24,904 bases of DNA from Melioribacteraceae bacterium (lineage in GTDB: Bacteria > Bacteroidota > Ignavibacteria > Ignavibacteriales > Melioribacteraceae). The translations under genes were made by a program, and so were the position numbers. Shown piece after piece: positions 15,704-24,825 of this stretch. The stretch spans positions 1 through 24,904 of the forward strand of contig JALNXG010000057.1 of assembly GCA_023230485.1 (NCBI GenBank), read 5' to 3'. How positions within the stretch are numbered: position 1 is the first letter of the stretch; each line of letters begins with the position of its first letter. The notes beneath the pieces were generated by a model that was not told where the DNA came from, ran no database searches, and worked only from the letters and a program-made list of their open reading frames with translations.

Positions 15704-16858
15704 CTAATAATTGATTAATAGGATTGTTAATTCCTTTGATTCTTTTACGCTATTTATTGCTTCGGAAACTTCCAATGGATTAATAGGATCGGAAAGATTA
15801 ATTATATTTTTTTCGTAACCGGCTAAAATCTTTTGTATTAATTTTTTATTTATTGGTTGACCGCCGGTAGCTGCGGCAGCTTTATTATAAAAGAGAACAA
15901 TCTTTAATGGGATTTCCCTATTAACTGCCTCTAAAAGTCCATAATGCCCGGCGGCAATAAATCCAAAATCACCTGTAAGACACCAGATATCTTTGAACCC
16001 TGCATAATAAGCACCGATACCGAGTGGAATACTACCACCCATATATGTAACTGCATCTATGCACGAGTATGGAGGGAAAGCAAATGAACTTGATGCACTC
16101 GTATCGCCCGTTACAATTTCCTTTTCGATATTCTTAAATATATCAAAAAACGTTAAATATTTTTCAGCTCCCGCTTTTACGCTGGGCGATAAACTTTCGG
16201 GCACTATTGGCAAAGCAGGTCTATTAATTGATGAATAATTACCATCTAATTTTTTCGCGATATAAACTTTATACTGATAATCAGAAAGTAGAGGATGGAT
16301 AATATGCGAATAGACATCCTTCTCATAAGTAAAATCGATCATTAAATCTTCTTGTCTGTGTAATTGCTCTTGCTCACCAACTATATATGAATCGATCAAT
16401 ACGACCACAGGTTGATTTCTTCTTTCCGAATCGGTCATGGCATTTGTAATATCGGAATAGATTGATGCTTGATCAGCTTTGTGATACTTAATTCCCAACC
16501 CCTTAATTAATTCTTCGGTTTCGAGAATGTTATCCGAATGCTTGCCGGTTTTATCATCAAAAACAAAAATCAAACATCCTGCAGTTATATCAGTATATAA
16601 TGAATCGGTTACACTATTGGCGGCTTTCATCAAACCATGTGTCTTAATAAAACATGCTGATCGCTGCCCAAAGATGCTCATACTATGACAGATAGTAAAA
16701 GCAACTTCTTCGTGATATGAATAAGTGGAAATTTTATTATTGAGTTCATTGAATGCGGAGAAAGTTTGACTTGCACCATATCCCGGTACGCAGGTGGTCG
16801 TTTCAACTCCTAAATCAATGAGAGCATAAGCGATTGCTTTATCAATTGTTGTTATCAC
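15704..16858 (-). CDS. IorA-like thiamine diphosphate-dependent enzyme, short form
   Basis: 384 residues. The N-terminal part (about 5-175) resembles the pyrimidine-binding domain of indolepyruvate ferredoxin oxidoreductase alpha subunit: KAIAYALIDLGVET, a PGYGAS loop, E50/E51 in the position of the thiamine-activating Glu, KTHGLMKAANS, and FVFDD. The C-terminal part (about 255-370) has the diphosphate-binding motif, D297 in TGDFGF to YNK about 26 residues on, and ATGGQP, as in IorA and sulfopyruvate decarboxylase-like enzymes. It is much shorter than IorA (usually 600 or more residues): the C-terminal ferredoxin domain and much of the middle are missing, and no IorB gene is adjacent. It may be a decarboxylase rather than an oxidoreductase. 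The start is GTG, overlapping the stop of the channel gene by 4 bases (GTGA), so the two are translationally coupled. Confidence 0.75.
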   Translation of the reverse strand: MITTIDKAIAYALIDLGVETTTCVPGYGASQTFSAFNELNNKISTYSYHEEVAFTICHSMSIFGQRSACFIKTHGLMKAANSVTDSLYTDITAGCLIFVFDDKTGKHSDNILETEELIKGLGIKYHKADQASIYSDITNAMTDSERRNQPVVVLIDSYIVGEQEQLHRQEDLMIDFTYEKDVYSHIIHPLLSDYQYKVYIAKKLDGNYSSINRPALPIVPESLSPSVKAGAEKYLTFFDIFKNIEKEIVTGDTSASSSFAFPPYSCIDAVTYMGGSIPLGIGAYYAGFKDIWCLTGDFGFIAAGHYGLLEAVNREIPLKIVLFYNKAAAATGGQPINKKLIQKILAGYEKNIINLSDPINPLEVSEAINSVKESKELTILLINY

Positions 16859-18102
16859 AATTTATTTCCTATTAATCTAAAATCATTACCCGTTGGGTTC
16901 TGAAAAATTCTTAAATCGAATGATGGTATTACTGCTAAAACATGATCGAATATATCAGCTTGGATCGATTCATAATCATCCCATTTAGTTGTATTTGCGA
17001 ATACATAAATCTCAATCGGAAGTCCTTCTGCACCGGGAGCTAATTGACGTACTAAAAACGTCATCTCTTTATCTAAGTCATCTCTCTGCCTTAGATAGTT
17101 TATAAGATAAGCGCGAAATGTACCAATATTAGTAAGTCTTCTTCCATTTACTATTTCAGAATTATCTATATTGTTTTTTTCGTTATATTTTTTTACATCA
17201 TCCTGTTTCTGATGTAGATAATCTGTAATTACAGAGATGTTTTTTAATCGTGTCAGTAATTCATCATCGGCAAATTTAATGCTGCTTTGGTCAATAAATA
17301 CAGAGCGTTTTATTCTTCTTCCGCCGGAGAGAGTCATCCCTCGCCAATTCTTAAACGAATCTTCTATTAATTTATAGGTAGGAATTACGGTTATCGTTTT
17401 ATCAAAATTTTGGATTTTTACAATATTAAGAGAGATATCAATTACATCACCATCTGCACCATATTTAGGGACTTCGATCCAATCACCAACTTTCACTAAA
17501 TCGTAATTAGATATCTGAATACTTGCAACAAATGAAAGAATGGTATCGCGGAAGAGTAGAAGAAGGACAGCCGTAAGAGCACCTAATCCACCGATTAATG
17601 CCCAAGGAGATTGTTCTAATAATATTCCTATTATTACAATTGCTCCAAAGACCCAAACTATTATTTTAACAACTTGAAGGTATCCTTTAATCGGTTTATC
17701 GTGTGTTTTACTTGTTCGTTCGTAATATTCATATATCCCAGTTAGAATGCCATTTGCCAGAGCTACGAATAAATAAACAATAACAGAATTAATTATTTTA
17801 TGAATTAAACCGGTTAATTCCGGAAGTAGATAAGCGAATGAATTTATAATTATAAGGGATATTACAAAAGCAATGCGTTTTAAGAACTTTTCCTGGAATA
17901 AAACATCGTCTAATTTAGTGGGTGTTCTCTTAATTATTTTTTCGGCGATTTTTATTATTACGTTTTTTGAAATAAAATAAAAAAGAACTGAAATAATTAT
18001 TATCGATAGGAAGCGGAGGTTATCATCGAACCATCCGATCTGGTCTAACCAAAGTGAGAATTTTTTGATAAAGGAACTATTTTTGTAAATGAATGCGAGC
18101 AT
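16855..18102 (-). CDS. ybdG: YbdG/MscM-type mechanosensitive channel
   Basis: About 415 residues from the ATG at 18102. Several membrane helices lead into the MscS pore helix and beta domain: GGLGALTAVLLLLFRDTI, VKVGDWIEVPKYGADGDVID and the TITVIPTYKLIEDSFKNWRG block, nearly identical in pattern to E. coli YbdG, which is 415 residues long. The C-terminal domain (GAEGLPIEIYVFANTTKWDDYE) also fits that family. It opens under membrane tension at low osmolarity and releases solutes. The frame extends 16 codons upstream to a TTG at 18150, immediately preceded by an in-frame stop; neither start has a good ribosome binding site, and I prefer the ATG because it gives the usual family length. First gene of a minus-strand operon with the IorA-like enzyme and the small barrel. 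Confidence 0.9.
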   Translation of the reverse strand: MLAFIYKNSSFIKKFSLWLDQIGWFDDNLRFLSIIIISVLFYFISKNVIIKIAEKIIKRTPTKLDDVLFQEKFLKRIAFVISLIIINSFAYLLPELTGLIHKIINSVIVYLFVALANGILTGIYEYYERTSKTHDKPIKGYLQVVKIIVWVFGAIVIIGILLEQSPWALIGGLGALTAVLLLLFRDTILSFVASIQISNYDLVKVGDWIEVPKYGADGDVIDISLNIVKIQNFDKTITVIPTYKLIEDSFKNWRGMTLSGGRRIKRSVFIDQSSIKFADDELLTRLKNISVITDYLHQKQDDVKKYNEKNNIDNSEIVNGRRLTNIGTFRAYLINYLRQRDDLDKEMTFLVRQLAPGAEGLPIEIYVFANTTKWDDYESIQADIFDHVLAVIPSFDLRIFQNPTGNDFRLIGNKL

Positions 18103-18113
18103 AGAATATTTTT

Positions 18114-18141
18114 TTGTTATTTTATCACACCAATTTATGAT
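18114..18141 (+). promoter_or_regulatory. candidate promoter of the EamA transporter gene
   Basis: TTGTTA (18114-18119), 16-bp spacer, TATGAT (18136-18141; 5/6). Transcription would start near 18148, about 24 bases before the ATG. It fits in the gap between the divergent channel and transporter genes only if the channel starts at 18102. Confidence 0.33.
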
Positions 18142-18171
18142 TTTTTTCAATTAAATGAATGCCATTAACCA

Positions 18172-19056
18172 ATGACCGAGCAAAAGAATTTAAAAGCATA
18201 CGCTGCATGGATAACAATTTGTATAATATGGGGCACGACTTATCTAGCAATAAAGATAGGTGTAGAGGATTTCCCCCCTGTACTATTTGCGGGAATTAGA
18301 TGGTTAGTTGCAGGACCAATTTTAATAGCCATTATGTGGATGCGAGGATATAAATTCCCAGAAAGAGGCGACTTAATTCATCTTGGAATAGTTGGTATTC
18401 TATTACTTGGATTTGGCAATGTGCTCGTTGTTGTTGCAGAACAGTATATTTCAAGTGGACTTACATCATTAATAATTACTACAACTCCCTTCTGGATGGT
18501 GCTTTTTGAAAAGTTTATGTATAAAAAAGGGAGGATAAATAAATTTGTTATCGGTGGATTATTACTTGGATTAGCCGGTGTAGTATTAATTTTTTCCCAT
18601 GATATGGATACCGTTTTCAAAGGTTCATTTTTTATCGGTGCAGCCGCTTTATTAGTTGCGGTTATAGGATGGGCTAATGGAACTTTGTATTCTAAATACA
18701 AAAAAGTTTCTGTTGATCCATTAATGGGTGCGGCTTTTCAAATGTTTATTGCAGGTGTGATACTCACTTTATTAGGATTATCGATTGGTGAATACTCTTA
18801 CATAAAGGCAACTGATGCGGGATTGTATTCATTGTTATATTTAATAGTATTTGGTTCACTGATAGGATATACATCTTATATCTATGCAGTGGCTCATTTG
18901 CCGATATCATTAGTTTCAACTTATGCATATATTAATCCGGTAATTGCAGTTTTTCTCGGCTGGTTAGTTCTTTCGGAACCGCTCAATATTCAATTGGTGC
19001 TGGGTGGTATTGTGATTCTATTAGGCGTTTGGATGGTAAAAAAAGGAGCGCATTAG
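18172..19056 (+). CDS. EamA/DMT-family transporter
   Basis: 294 residues with ten predicted membrane helices in two EamA repeats (about 10-140 and 153-290). The first repeat has WGTTYLAIKIGVEDFPP and FAGIRW, the second ends with YAYINPVIAVFLGWLVLSEP, both standard signatures of the drug/metabolite transporter superfamily of the YedA/RhaT type. Such proteins export amino acids or other metabolites across the inner membrane; the substrate cannot be told. The start is the only ATG at the N-terminus before the first helix. Transcribed divergently from the ybdG operon, and ending inside a terminator hairpin shared with the converging gene. Confidence 0.92.
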   Translation: MTEQKNLKAYAAWITICIIWGTTYLAIKIGVEDFPPVLFAGIRWLVAGPILIAIMWMRGYKFPERGDLIHLGIVGILLLGFGNVLVVVAEQYISSGLTSLIITTTPFWMVLFEKFMYKKGRINKFVIGGLLLGLAGVVLIFSHDMDTVFKGSFFIGAAALLVAVIGWANGTLYSKYKKVSVDPLMGAAFQMFIAGVILTLLGLSIGEYSYIKATDAGLYSLLYLIVFGSLIGYTSYIYAVAHLPISLVSTYAYINPVIAVFLGWLVLSEPLNIQLVLGGIVILLGVWMVKKGAH

Positions 19057-19065
19057 ATCGCTCCT
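19044..19065. terminator. bidirectional intrinsic terminator overlapping the EamA stop codon
   Basis: AGGAGCG (19044-19050), an 8-base loop, CGCTCCT (19059-19065): a perfect 7-bp G+C-rich stem. On the minus strand it is followed by a run of seven T (19044-19038), a classical terminator for the secreted-protein gene ending at 19086. On the plus strand the following bases are T/A-rich (CTTAAATTTATATTTT). The TAG stop of the transporter gene (19054-19056) lies in the loop. Confidence 0.75.
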
Positions 19066-19085
19066 CTTAAATTTATATTTTATAT

Positions 19086-19499
19086 CTAATTAACTTCTTG
19101 AAGCAAATAACCTTTATCTGTTTTAAGAAATAAAAAAGTTGCAGGAAGTTTTTGTGAGCCATTTACAAAACTAAGATTCACTTTATATTCTGTATTTGAG
19201 ATTTTTTCTACTTTACCAATCTCATAAGTTTCTGCAATCGCTTTCATAGCTCCAATCTTTGAGCATACTTTTTTTGCATATTTCAGTTCATTAACATTTT
19301 TAGGGTCTAAACTAACTTTGTTATTTCTTTCTTTATCATCGCCTTGATATACAATTAATACAGCCGCTTTATCATAGCTTTTTGAACCGCTCAAATCGAT
19401 TATCGATTTGGATGCACTTTCTATCTCTTTATTTTGAGCATTAACATTAATTAAAAAAGCAAAAAACAAGAACGTTATAGCGAAAAATGTTTTCTTCAT
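19086..19499 (-). CDS. small secreted protein of unknown function
   Basis: 137 residues with a clear signal peptide (about 1-21, ending VNAQ). The mature part has an alpha-helical start (EIESASKSIIDL), a Lys-rich middle and a C-terminal set of beta strands (EYKVNLSFVNGSQ, PATFLFLKTDKGYLLQEVN), which resembles the small cystatin/NTF2-like secreted domains found in DUF4878-type proteins. That resemblance is only by pattern. The ribosome binding site AGGAAA lies 6 bases before the ATG. The gene lies 72 bases after the AMP nucleosidase gene on the same strand and ends just before a terminator, so it could be the last gene of that operon or have its own promoter. Confidence 0.7.
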   Translation of the reverse strand: MKKTFFAITFLFFAFLINVNAQNKEIESASKSIIDLSGSKSYDKAAVLIVYQGDDKERNNKVSLDPKNVNELKYAKKVCSKIGAMKAIAETYEIGKVEKISNTEYKVNLSFVNGSQKLPATFLFLKTDKGYLLQEVN

Positions 19500-19571
19500 T
19501 GCAGTTTCCTATCATCTAGTTACATATTTAACAATCAATGTACATAAATGTTTCATAATATAGTACAAATT

Positions 19572-20345
19572 TTAATAAACGAAGTGTTTGATTTGTTCTC
19601 CTTTTTTGCCTATTTCTGTCATAGCTTCAATACCTATTTGAAGATGCATATCTACGAATTGGCTGCTTACTTTTTTATCTGATTCTTCTGTTTTAATCCC
19701 TTCAGGAATCATAGGAAGATCAGAAACAAGTAATAAAGCACCACGACTGATATTATTTGCATAGCCTACAATAAATATCGTAGCAGTTTCCATATCAATA
19801 CCGATAGTACCAAGACCTCTAAGATATTTTTTAAATTGATTATCCCATTCCCAAAGTCTTCTATTTGTAGTATAGATTACACCGGTTCTATATTCTAGCT
19901 TTCGTGCAACTATTTTATCTGATACAAACTTATGAAGTTTGAATGAGGGGAGTGCCGGAACTTCGGGAGGCAGATAATCATTGCTTGTACCATCTCCTCT
20001 GATTGCAGCAGTAGGTAAAATAAAATGTCCTAATTCCGTGGATCTTTTTAATCCGCCGCATTTGCCAAGGAATAAAACACCTTTCGGTTTACGTGCTATC
20101 AAGAGATCCATTATTGTAGCTGCATTTGCCGAACCGATACCGAAATTAATAATCGTTAGACCTGAAGTGTTAGTCGCAGTCTGCATCGGTTTCCCGATTC
20201 CCTGGACATCGCAATTAAATATATCTGCAAATTTTGTAACGTAATTATGGAAATTAGTAAGTAGTAAATAATCGCCGAAATCATCAATGTTTGTCCCTGT
20301 ATAACGAGGAAGCCAGTTTTTTGCAATCTCTAATTTTGTTTTCAT
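19572..20345 (-). CDS. amn: AMP nucleosidase, short form
   Basis: 257 residues of the nucleoside phosphorylase fold. It splits AMP to adenine and ribose 5-phosphate. Features: NFGIGSANAATIMDLL, FLGKCGGLKRSTELGHFILPTAAIRGDGTSN (split here over two conserved loops), GIDMETATIF with the ribose-binding Met-Glu, and LLLVSDLPMIPEGIKTEESD with the catalytic Asp. The length matches the short form common in Bacteroidota and relatives; the E. coli enzyme is nearly twice as long because of an extra N-terminal domain. The start overlaps the stop of the PAP2 phosphatase gene (ATGA), so the two are cotranscribed and probably coupled in translation. No functional link between the two products is obvious. 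Confidence 0.9.
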   Translation of the reverse strand: MKTKLEIAKNWLPRYTGTNIDDFGDYLLLTNFHNYVTKFADIFNCDVQGIGKPMQTATNTSGLTIINFGIGSANAATIMDLLIARKPKGVLFLGKCGGLKRSTELGHFILPTAAIRGDGTSNDYLPPEVPALPSFKLHKFVSDKIVARKLEYRTGVIYTTNRRLWEWDNQFKKYLRGLGTIGIDMETATIFIVGYANNISRGALLLVSDLPMIPEGIKTEESDKKVSSQFVDMHLQIGIEAMTEIGKKGEQIKHFVY

Positions 20346-20914
20346 TTTTCTGCCTTAGGAGTAAATTTCTTATTTGTAAATTTATCAATTTCTAATACTA
20401 GTAACGAAAAAATATAACCAACAACCAAACCAATTAACATACCACCAAGTATATCTGAGGGATAATGGACTCCCACATAAGGTCTGCTTAAGGAAACAAT
20501 CGATGCTGTAATGAATAAGGGTATTTTTATTTTGGGGAATAATTTCCCAAAGTACATTGCCGCTGAAAAATTATTAACCGCATGTGAAGAAGGAAATGAA
20601 TAAGAACCTGTGCAATGAACTAAAACATTTAGATCGCCAAATACATTGCATGGACGCACTCTCTCAAATAAATTTTTCAAAAAAAAACTGCTAAATTGAT
20701 CGCTTGCCAAAATTAAGAAGGGGAGTAATAATACAGCAATTTTCCCTTTTCTTCCACCATACTTAAAACTAATGCTCAAAAGGAGGAAATAAGCCAAATA
20801 CCAGTTCTTCACATCGGTTATATAAGGCAGAAATTTATCAAAAAGTGGGTTTGATAAGCTTTTGTTGATAAAGTATAATAAAAAAACATCGATACTATAT
20901 AGTATATCTATCAT
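20342..20914 (-). CDS. PAP2-family membrane phosphatase
   Basis: 190 residues with five or six membrane helices. All three phosphatase motifs are present: KNLFERVRP (KX6RP), SFPSSHA with the catalytic His, and SRPYVGVHYPSD (SRX5HX3D). The family removes phosphate from lipid phosphates such as undecaprenyl pyrophosphate, phosphatidic acid or phosphatidylglycerol phosphate on the periplasmic side; which one cannot be told. An undecaprenyl pyrophosphatase or lipid A phosphatase role is plausible. The upstream gap to the divergent hybrid kinase gene (20915-21030) is A+T-rich, with a TATAAT at 20974-20979 on the plus strand but no matching -35 box. Confidence 0.9.
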   Translation of the reverse strand: MIDILYSIDVFLLYFINKSLSNPLFDKFLPYITDVKNWYLAYFLLLSISFKYGGRKGKIAVLLLPFLILASDQFSSFFLKNLFERVRPCNVFGDLNVLVHCTGSYSFPSSHAVNNFSAAMYFGKLFPKIKIPLFITASIVSLSRPYVGVHYPSDILGGMLIGLVVGYIFSLLVLEIDKFTNKKFTPKAEK

Positions 20915-21030
20915 AATATGTTTTGCATAAATTGTTTATTTTAGTTAGTTAATATAGTTAACATTTTGGAAAATATAATTAAGTAGATGAATTTTTGATT
21001 ATTTACAATTATTGGGAAGAATAAATAGAA

Positions 21031-23280
21031 TTGGATAATAACAACGCATTACGGTCTACATCGGAATTAAGGAAGATCAATCACTTCAAAGATGAGAGCA
21101 AAAAATCTTTGATTGCTCCTTTTCAGTCTTTGGCAAAGTTTACTGCTGTTGCAGGAATAATTGCATTAGTTTTTGAAGTCCGCTACTTCAGCGAGTTTTC
21201 TTACTTGGTTTATATATCTCGTGTTACTTCTATTCTACTAGCATTTTCATTACTAATAATTTCTTATACCAAAACAGGTAAAAAGCACCCTGTCGTTTTA
21301 ATTCATACACTTCTTATTTCTATTATCTCCTCATTTGGAGTAATAATATATTTATACCCTAAAACGCTTACCTTTAATTCGCACATAATCGGACTCATAA
21401 TTTTTACTGCTGCACTTTTTCTGAGCTGGGATGTAAAGAATCAAATTATCGCAGCGATCTATTATATAGCAGTCTTTGCGGCTTCTATTATTCTCAATGA
21501 ACAAGCAATGTCTATGCTCCTTACGGGAATCGAATCAGTTGTTCTTGTTGTCATTATAAGTATAATGGCGATAATTGCAAGCTATATAAATTATAAATTA
21601 AGAGAAAATGCCGTCTTAAGTTCATATGAAACAACTGTTTCCGAAAAGAAATTTAGAAATTTATTCGAGAATGCGGCCGAAGGAATTTTTCAGATAAATA
21701 AAGATGGAATTATTTTTACAATTAATCCTGCATTTGTAAGGATGCTTGGTTATACAAATGAAGAGGAATTAAAAAAGGTAAATGCAGTTGAAAGTATTTT
21801 TAAGGTGCAGTCAGATTTTGATCTTCTTAAAAAATTATTGGAGAAACAAGGTAAAGTAAGAAACTACCGGGTACAATTAAAAAAGAAAGATGGTCATGAG
21901 ATTACAGTTAGAATGAATGTTCGTCTGAATGATGAAGAATTAATTCAGACAAATATTTATGAAGGTAGTCTTCAAGATATTACTCAGCAAGTGATTGCAG
22001 AATCTGAACGACAAAAAGCAAATGAAGCATTGAAATCGGAAAAGAACAAAGCTGATATTGCAGCAAAAAAAGCACAGCAAGAGAGCAAGTTCAAAACTAA
22101 GTTCTTAGCTAGTATGAGCCATGAAGTAAGGACACCGATGAATTCTGTAATGGGATTTTTAACTCTCGTTGAAAATGATTTATTTGAAAGCAAAGAAGAA
22201 CTAAAACAATTTAGTAAAGATGCAAAGCTTGCCGCAGAATCACTTTTGGATATAATTAATAATATTCTTGATATATCTAAGATTGAAGCCGGCAAGATGG
22301 AATTAGATGAAGAAGAATTTGAAATCACTAGCGAGATAAATAAGGCAGTTTCCATATTAAAACAAACTGCTAAAAATAAAGGACTAGAATTAGAACTGAA
22401 TATTGATGAGAATATTCCTCATGTAATGTTTGGCGATCCTACACGTTACAGACAGATTGCGGTGAACTTAATCGCAAATGCTGTAAAATATACAGAAGTG
22501 GGAAGTGTTAGAGTTAATCTAAATCTGATCAATATTGAGGATAATATAATTGAGATTGGTACTGAGATAATAGATACAGGTAGGGGAATCGCACCTGAAC
22601 AGATACCACAATTATTTGAAGCATATTCACAAATCAAAAATAAAAATTCTACAAAAGAAGGAACTGGTCTTGGACTAGTCATAAGTAAAGAATTTGTCAA
22701 ACTTATGGGCGGCGAGATTAAAGTTGAAAGTCGAGTAGGATTCGGAAGCAAATTTAGTTTTACTGTGAAATTCAAAGAGTCATTAAAGGCTTCGTCGAAG
22801 CCGCTTAATCCGGTCGCTTCCGTTGAAGAATTGCAGTTCAAGATGAATGATTTTGAATTAGCTGAAAATGGTGTGAATGAATCTGACGCGAAACCTAATA
22901 GAAAAAAGAAGCTACTTCTTGTGGAAGATAATCCGATAAGCCAAAACTTGGAGTTGAAAATTCTTAAAGAAGTTGGATATGACGTTGAAGCAGTTGGTTC
23001 GGGTGCAGATGCTATTGAAGCAGTTCATTCAGAACGATTTGATCTTGTCCTTATGGATGTTGAGATGCAAGGGATGGACGGATTAACTGCTACTAAACGA
23101 ATTAGAGAATCGGGAAGAAGAAGTGCTAAAGTTCCAATTATTGCTGTAACTGCACATTCGAGCATGAAAGATAGAGAAGTATGCCTCGCAGCCGGAATGA
23201 ATGATTATATTGCTAAACCAATTAATATTCATTTCCTAAAGATCACAATTGATCAATGGCTCACCTCCGAGCGTCAATAA
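21031..23280 (+). CDS. membrane hybrid sensor histidine kinase
   Basis: 749 residues. About six membrane helices (roughly 28-190) with short loops, so sensing is probably within the membrane; then a PAS domain (about 200-320) containing NLFENAAEGIFQINKDG, a short coiled coil rich in Lys/Glu/Ala (325-355), HisKA with H364 in SMSHEVRTPMNSV, HATPase with NLIANAVKYTE, DTGRGI and GTGLGL, and a C-terminal receiver domain (about 625-745) with phosphoacceptor D676 in LMDVEMQGMDG and K in AKPI. There is no Hpt or DNA-binding domain, so a separate phosphotransfer partner is needed; none is in the window. The start is TTG: an in-frame TAA lies 9 bases before it, no ATG exists before the first helix, and GGGAAGA lies 10 bases upstream. 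Unknown signal. Confidence 0.92.
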   Translation: MDNNNALRSTSELRKINHFKDESKKSLIAPFQSLAKFTAVAGIIALVFEVRYFSEFSYLVYISRVTSILLAFSLLIISYTKTGKKHPVVLIHTLLISIISSFGVIIYLYPKTLTFNSHIIGLIIFTAALFLSWDVKNQIIAAIYYIAVFAASIILNEQAMSMLLTGIESVVLVVIISIMAIIASYINYKLRENAVLSSYETTVSEKKFRNLFENAAEGIFQINKDGIIFTINPAFVRMLGYTNEEELKKVNAVESIFKVQSDFDLLKKLLEKQGKVRNYRVQLKKKDGHEITVRMNVRLNDEELIQTNIYEGSLQDITQQVIAESERQKANEALKSEKNKADIAAKKAQQESKFKTKFLASMSHEVRTPMNSVMGFLTLVENDLFESKEELKQFSKDAKLAAESLLDIINNILDISKIEAGKMELDEEEFEITSEINKAVSILKQTAKNKGLELELNIDENIPHVMFGDPTRYRQIAVNLIANAVKYTEVGSVRVNLNLINIEDNIIEIGTEIIDTGRGIAPEQIPQLFEAYSQIKNKNSTKEGTGLGLVISKEFVKLMGGEIKVESRVGFGSKFSFTVKFKESLKASSKPLNPVASVEELQFKMNDFELAENGVNESDAKPNRKKKLLLVEDNPISQNLELKILKEVGYDVEAVGSGADAIEAVHSERFDLVLMDVEMQGMDGLTATKRIRESGRRSAKVPIIAVTAHSSMKDREVCLAAGMNDYIAKPINIHFLKITIDQWLTSERQ

Positions 23281-23622
23281 AATGAAGATGTTATAAAGCA
23301 TTTTTCAAAAATGAAAATAATTATCGTGGAATTTTCATACTTAATGTTGTAACTACTTGAAGCAGGTAATTATCGTACAGTAAAAAAGATGATCTTACTA
23401 AAATAAAATTATGCCTACAAACTAAAGATGTATACGCTTTTATAATAGCTCCCTTGAAGAGGGAGCTATTTATTCAGCAATTTGATCTTTAAAAAATGGA
23501 CTAGCCAAGCCGCAAATCTGGCATTTGTTATATTCCATTTATCAATTTATTTTGATGAGAGATTAGAAAATGTTTTTTAACTCAAATCACCATTTATACA
23601 AATTATTTTATAGACTCTTCTA
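23281..23622. other. gene-free region between convergent genes
   Basis: 342 bases between the ends of the hybrid kinase and ornithine aminotransferase genes. Apart from the hairpin at 23444-23470 I see no open frame of useful length, no RNA gene and no repeat. Base composition is very A+T-rich. Weak short inverted repeats (GCCA/TGGC near 23506-23524) are probably chance. Confidence 0.6.
23444..23470. terminator. strong hairpin, probable shared terminator
   Basis: AATAGCTCCCT (23444-23454), 5-base loop TGAAG, AGGGAGCTATT (23460-23470): a perfect 11-bp stem with a G+C-rich core. It stands between two converging genes, 163 bases after one stop and 152 before the other. It is flanked by A/T-rich bases but no long T run on either side, so termination may depend on the stem with the AT flanks. 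Confidence 0.6.
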
Positions 23623-24825
23623 CTAGTCCATACTCAAAACTTCTGCAATACTCTTCATAGCCCAATCGATCTCATCTTTTGTAATAACGAGCGGAGGAGC
23701 GAAACGAATTATATTATCATGTGTCTCTTTGCAAAGAATTCCTTTTTTCATTAATGCTTCGCAGAATCTTCTTGCACCTTTTGCTTCAGGATTAAGTTCT
23801 ACTCCAATGAATAATCCTTTGCCTCTAATTACTTTTACATGTTTGCTATTAACTTTTCTTAATTGATCTCTAAAATATTCACCAAGCTCAAAAGATTTTT
23901 CGATTAATTTTTCTTCGATTAATACTTTCAATGATTCACGAGCGATAGCAACACCAAGTGGATTGCCGCCGAAAGTAGATCCATGATCGCCCGGATTGAA
24001 TACACCGAGAACTTCTTTATCAGAAAGAACCGCCGATACAGGATAACAGCCGCCTGATAATGCTTTACCAATAATTACCATATCCGGTCTTACGTCTTCA
24101 TATTGATATGCGAATAATTTTCCGCTTCTTCCTAAGCCCGATTGAATTTCATCTGCAATAAAAAGAACATTATTTTTTTTACAAATATCAGCACATGCTT
24201 TTAGATAACCGTCAGGTGGAACAACTACTCCGCCTTCACCTTGAATCGGTTCTACTAAAAACGCTACTGTATTAGGTGTAATTGCTTCTTCAAGTTCTTT
24301 CGCGTTTCCATATTCAACATTCTTAAATCCGGGTGTGAATGGTCCGAAACCATCTTTATACTGTTCTTCGGTTGAGAAACTGATAATAGAAATTGTTCTT
24401 CCTGAAAAGTTATTTGTACAAGTGATAATTTCGGCTTTGTTTTCTTCTACACCTTTAATTTTGTGTCCCCATTTACGAGCTGCTTTTAGAGCTGTTTCTA
24501 CTGCTTCTGCTCCCGAATTCATTGGTAGAGACATTTCATATCCGGTCAATTCACTTAATTCTTTGTAAAGAAATGGAAGTTGATTATTGCGGAATGCTCT
24601 TGATGTTAATGTTACCTTATCCGCTTGATCTTTCATCGCCTTAATAATGCGTGGATGGCAATGACCTTGATTAACTGCCGAATAAGCTGCTAAACAATCC
24701 AAATACTTATTTCCTTCAACATCATAAACCCATACACCTAAAGCTTTTTCGATTACAACATCTAACGGATGATAATTGTGTGCGCCATACTTCTCTTCTA
24801 ATTCGATATAATCTTTGGAAAGCAT
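23623..24825 (-). CDS. rocD: ornithine aminotransferase
   Basis: 400 residues, a class III pyridoxal phosphate aminotransferase of full length. It moves the delta-amino group of ornithine to 2-oxoglutarate, giving glutamate semialdehyde. The N-terminus has ELEEKYGAHNYHPLDVVIEKALGVWVYD (two conserved stretches), whose GAHNYHP is specific to ornithine aminotransferases as opposed to acetylornithine aminotransferase. Further motifs: YSAVNQGHCHP, MNSGAEAVETA, VEPIQGEGGV, ADEIQSGLGRSG, and the cofactor-binding K254 in IIGKALSGG, followed by GSTFGGNPLG. Cytoplasmic. Upstream to the window edge (24826-24904) is A+T-rich with an AGGA about 9 bases before the ATG; I found no convincing promoter. Confidence 0.94.
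   Translation of the reverse strand: MLSKDYIELEEKYGAHNYHPLDVVIEKALGVWVYDVEGNKYLDCLAAYSAVNQGHCHPRIIKAMKDQADKVTLTSRAFRNNQLPFLYKELSELTGYEMSLPMNSGAEAVETALKAARKWGHKIKGVEENKAEIITCTNNFSGRTISIISFSTEEQYKDGFGPFTPGFKNVEYGNAKELEEAITPNTVAFLVEPIQGEGGVVVPPDGYLKACADICKKNNVLFIADEIQSGLGRSGKLFAYQYEDVRPDMVIIGKALSGGCYPVSAVLSDKEVLGVFNPGDHGSTFGGNPLGVAIARESLKVLIEEKLIEKSFELGEYFRDQLRKVNSKHVKVIRGKGLFIGVELNPEAKGARRFCEALMKKGILCKETHDNIIRFAPPLVITKDEIDWAMKSIAEVLSMD

Noticed and set aside
20945..20961. GTTAA/TTAAC inverted repeat between the PAP2 and hybrid kinase genes
   Set aside because: Arms of only five A/T-rich bases; expected by chance in such sequence, and no promoter could be aligned with it.
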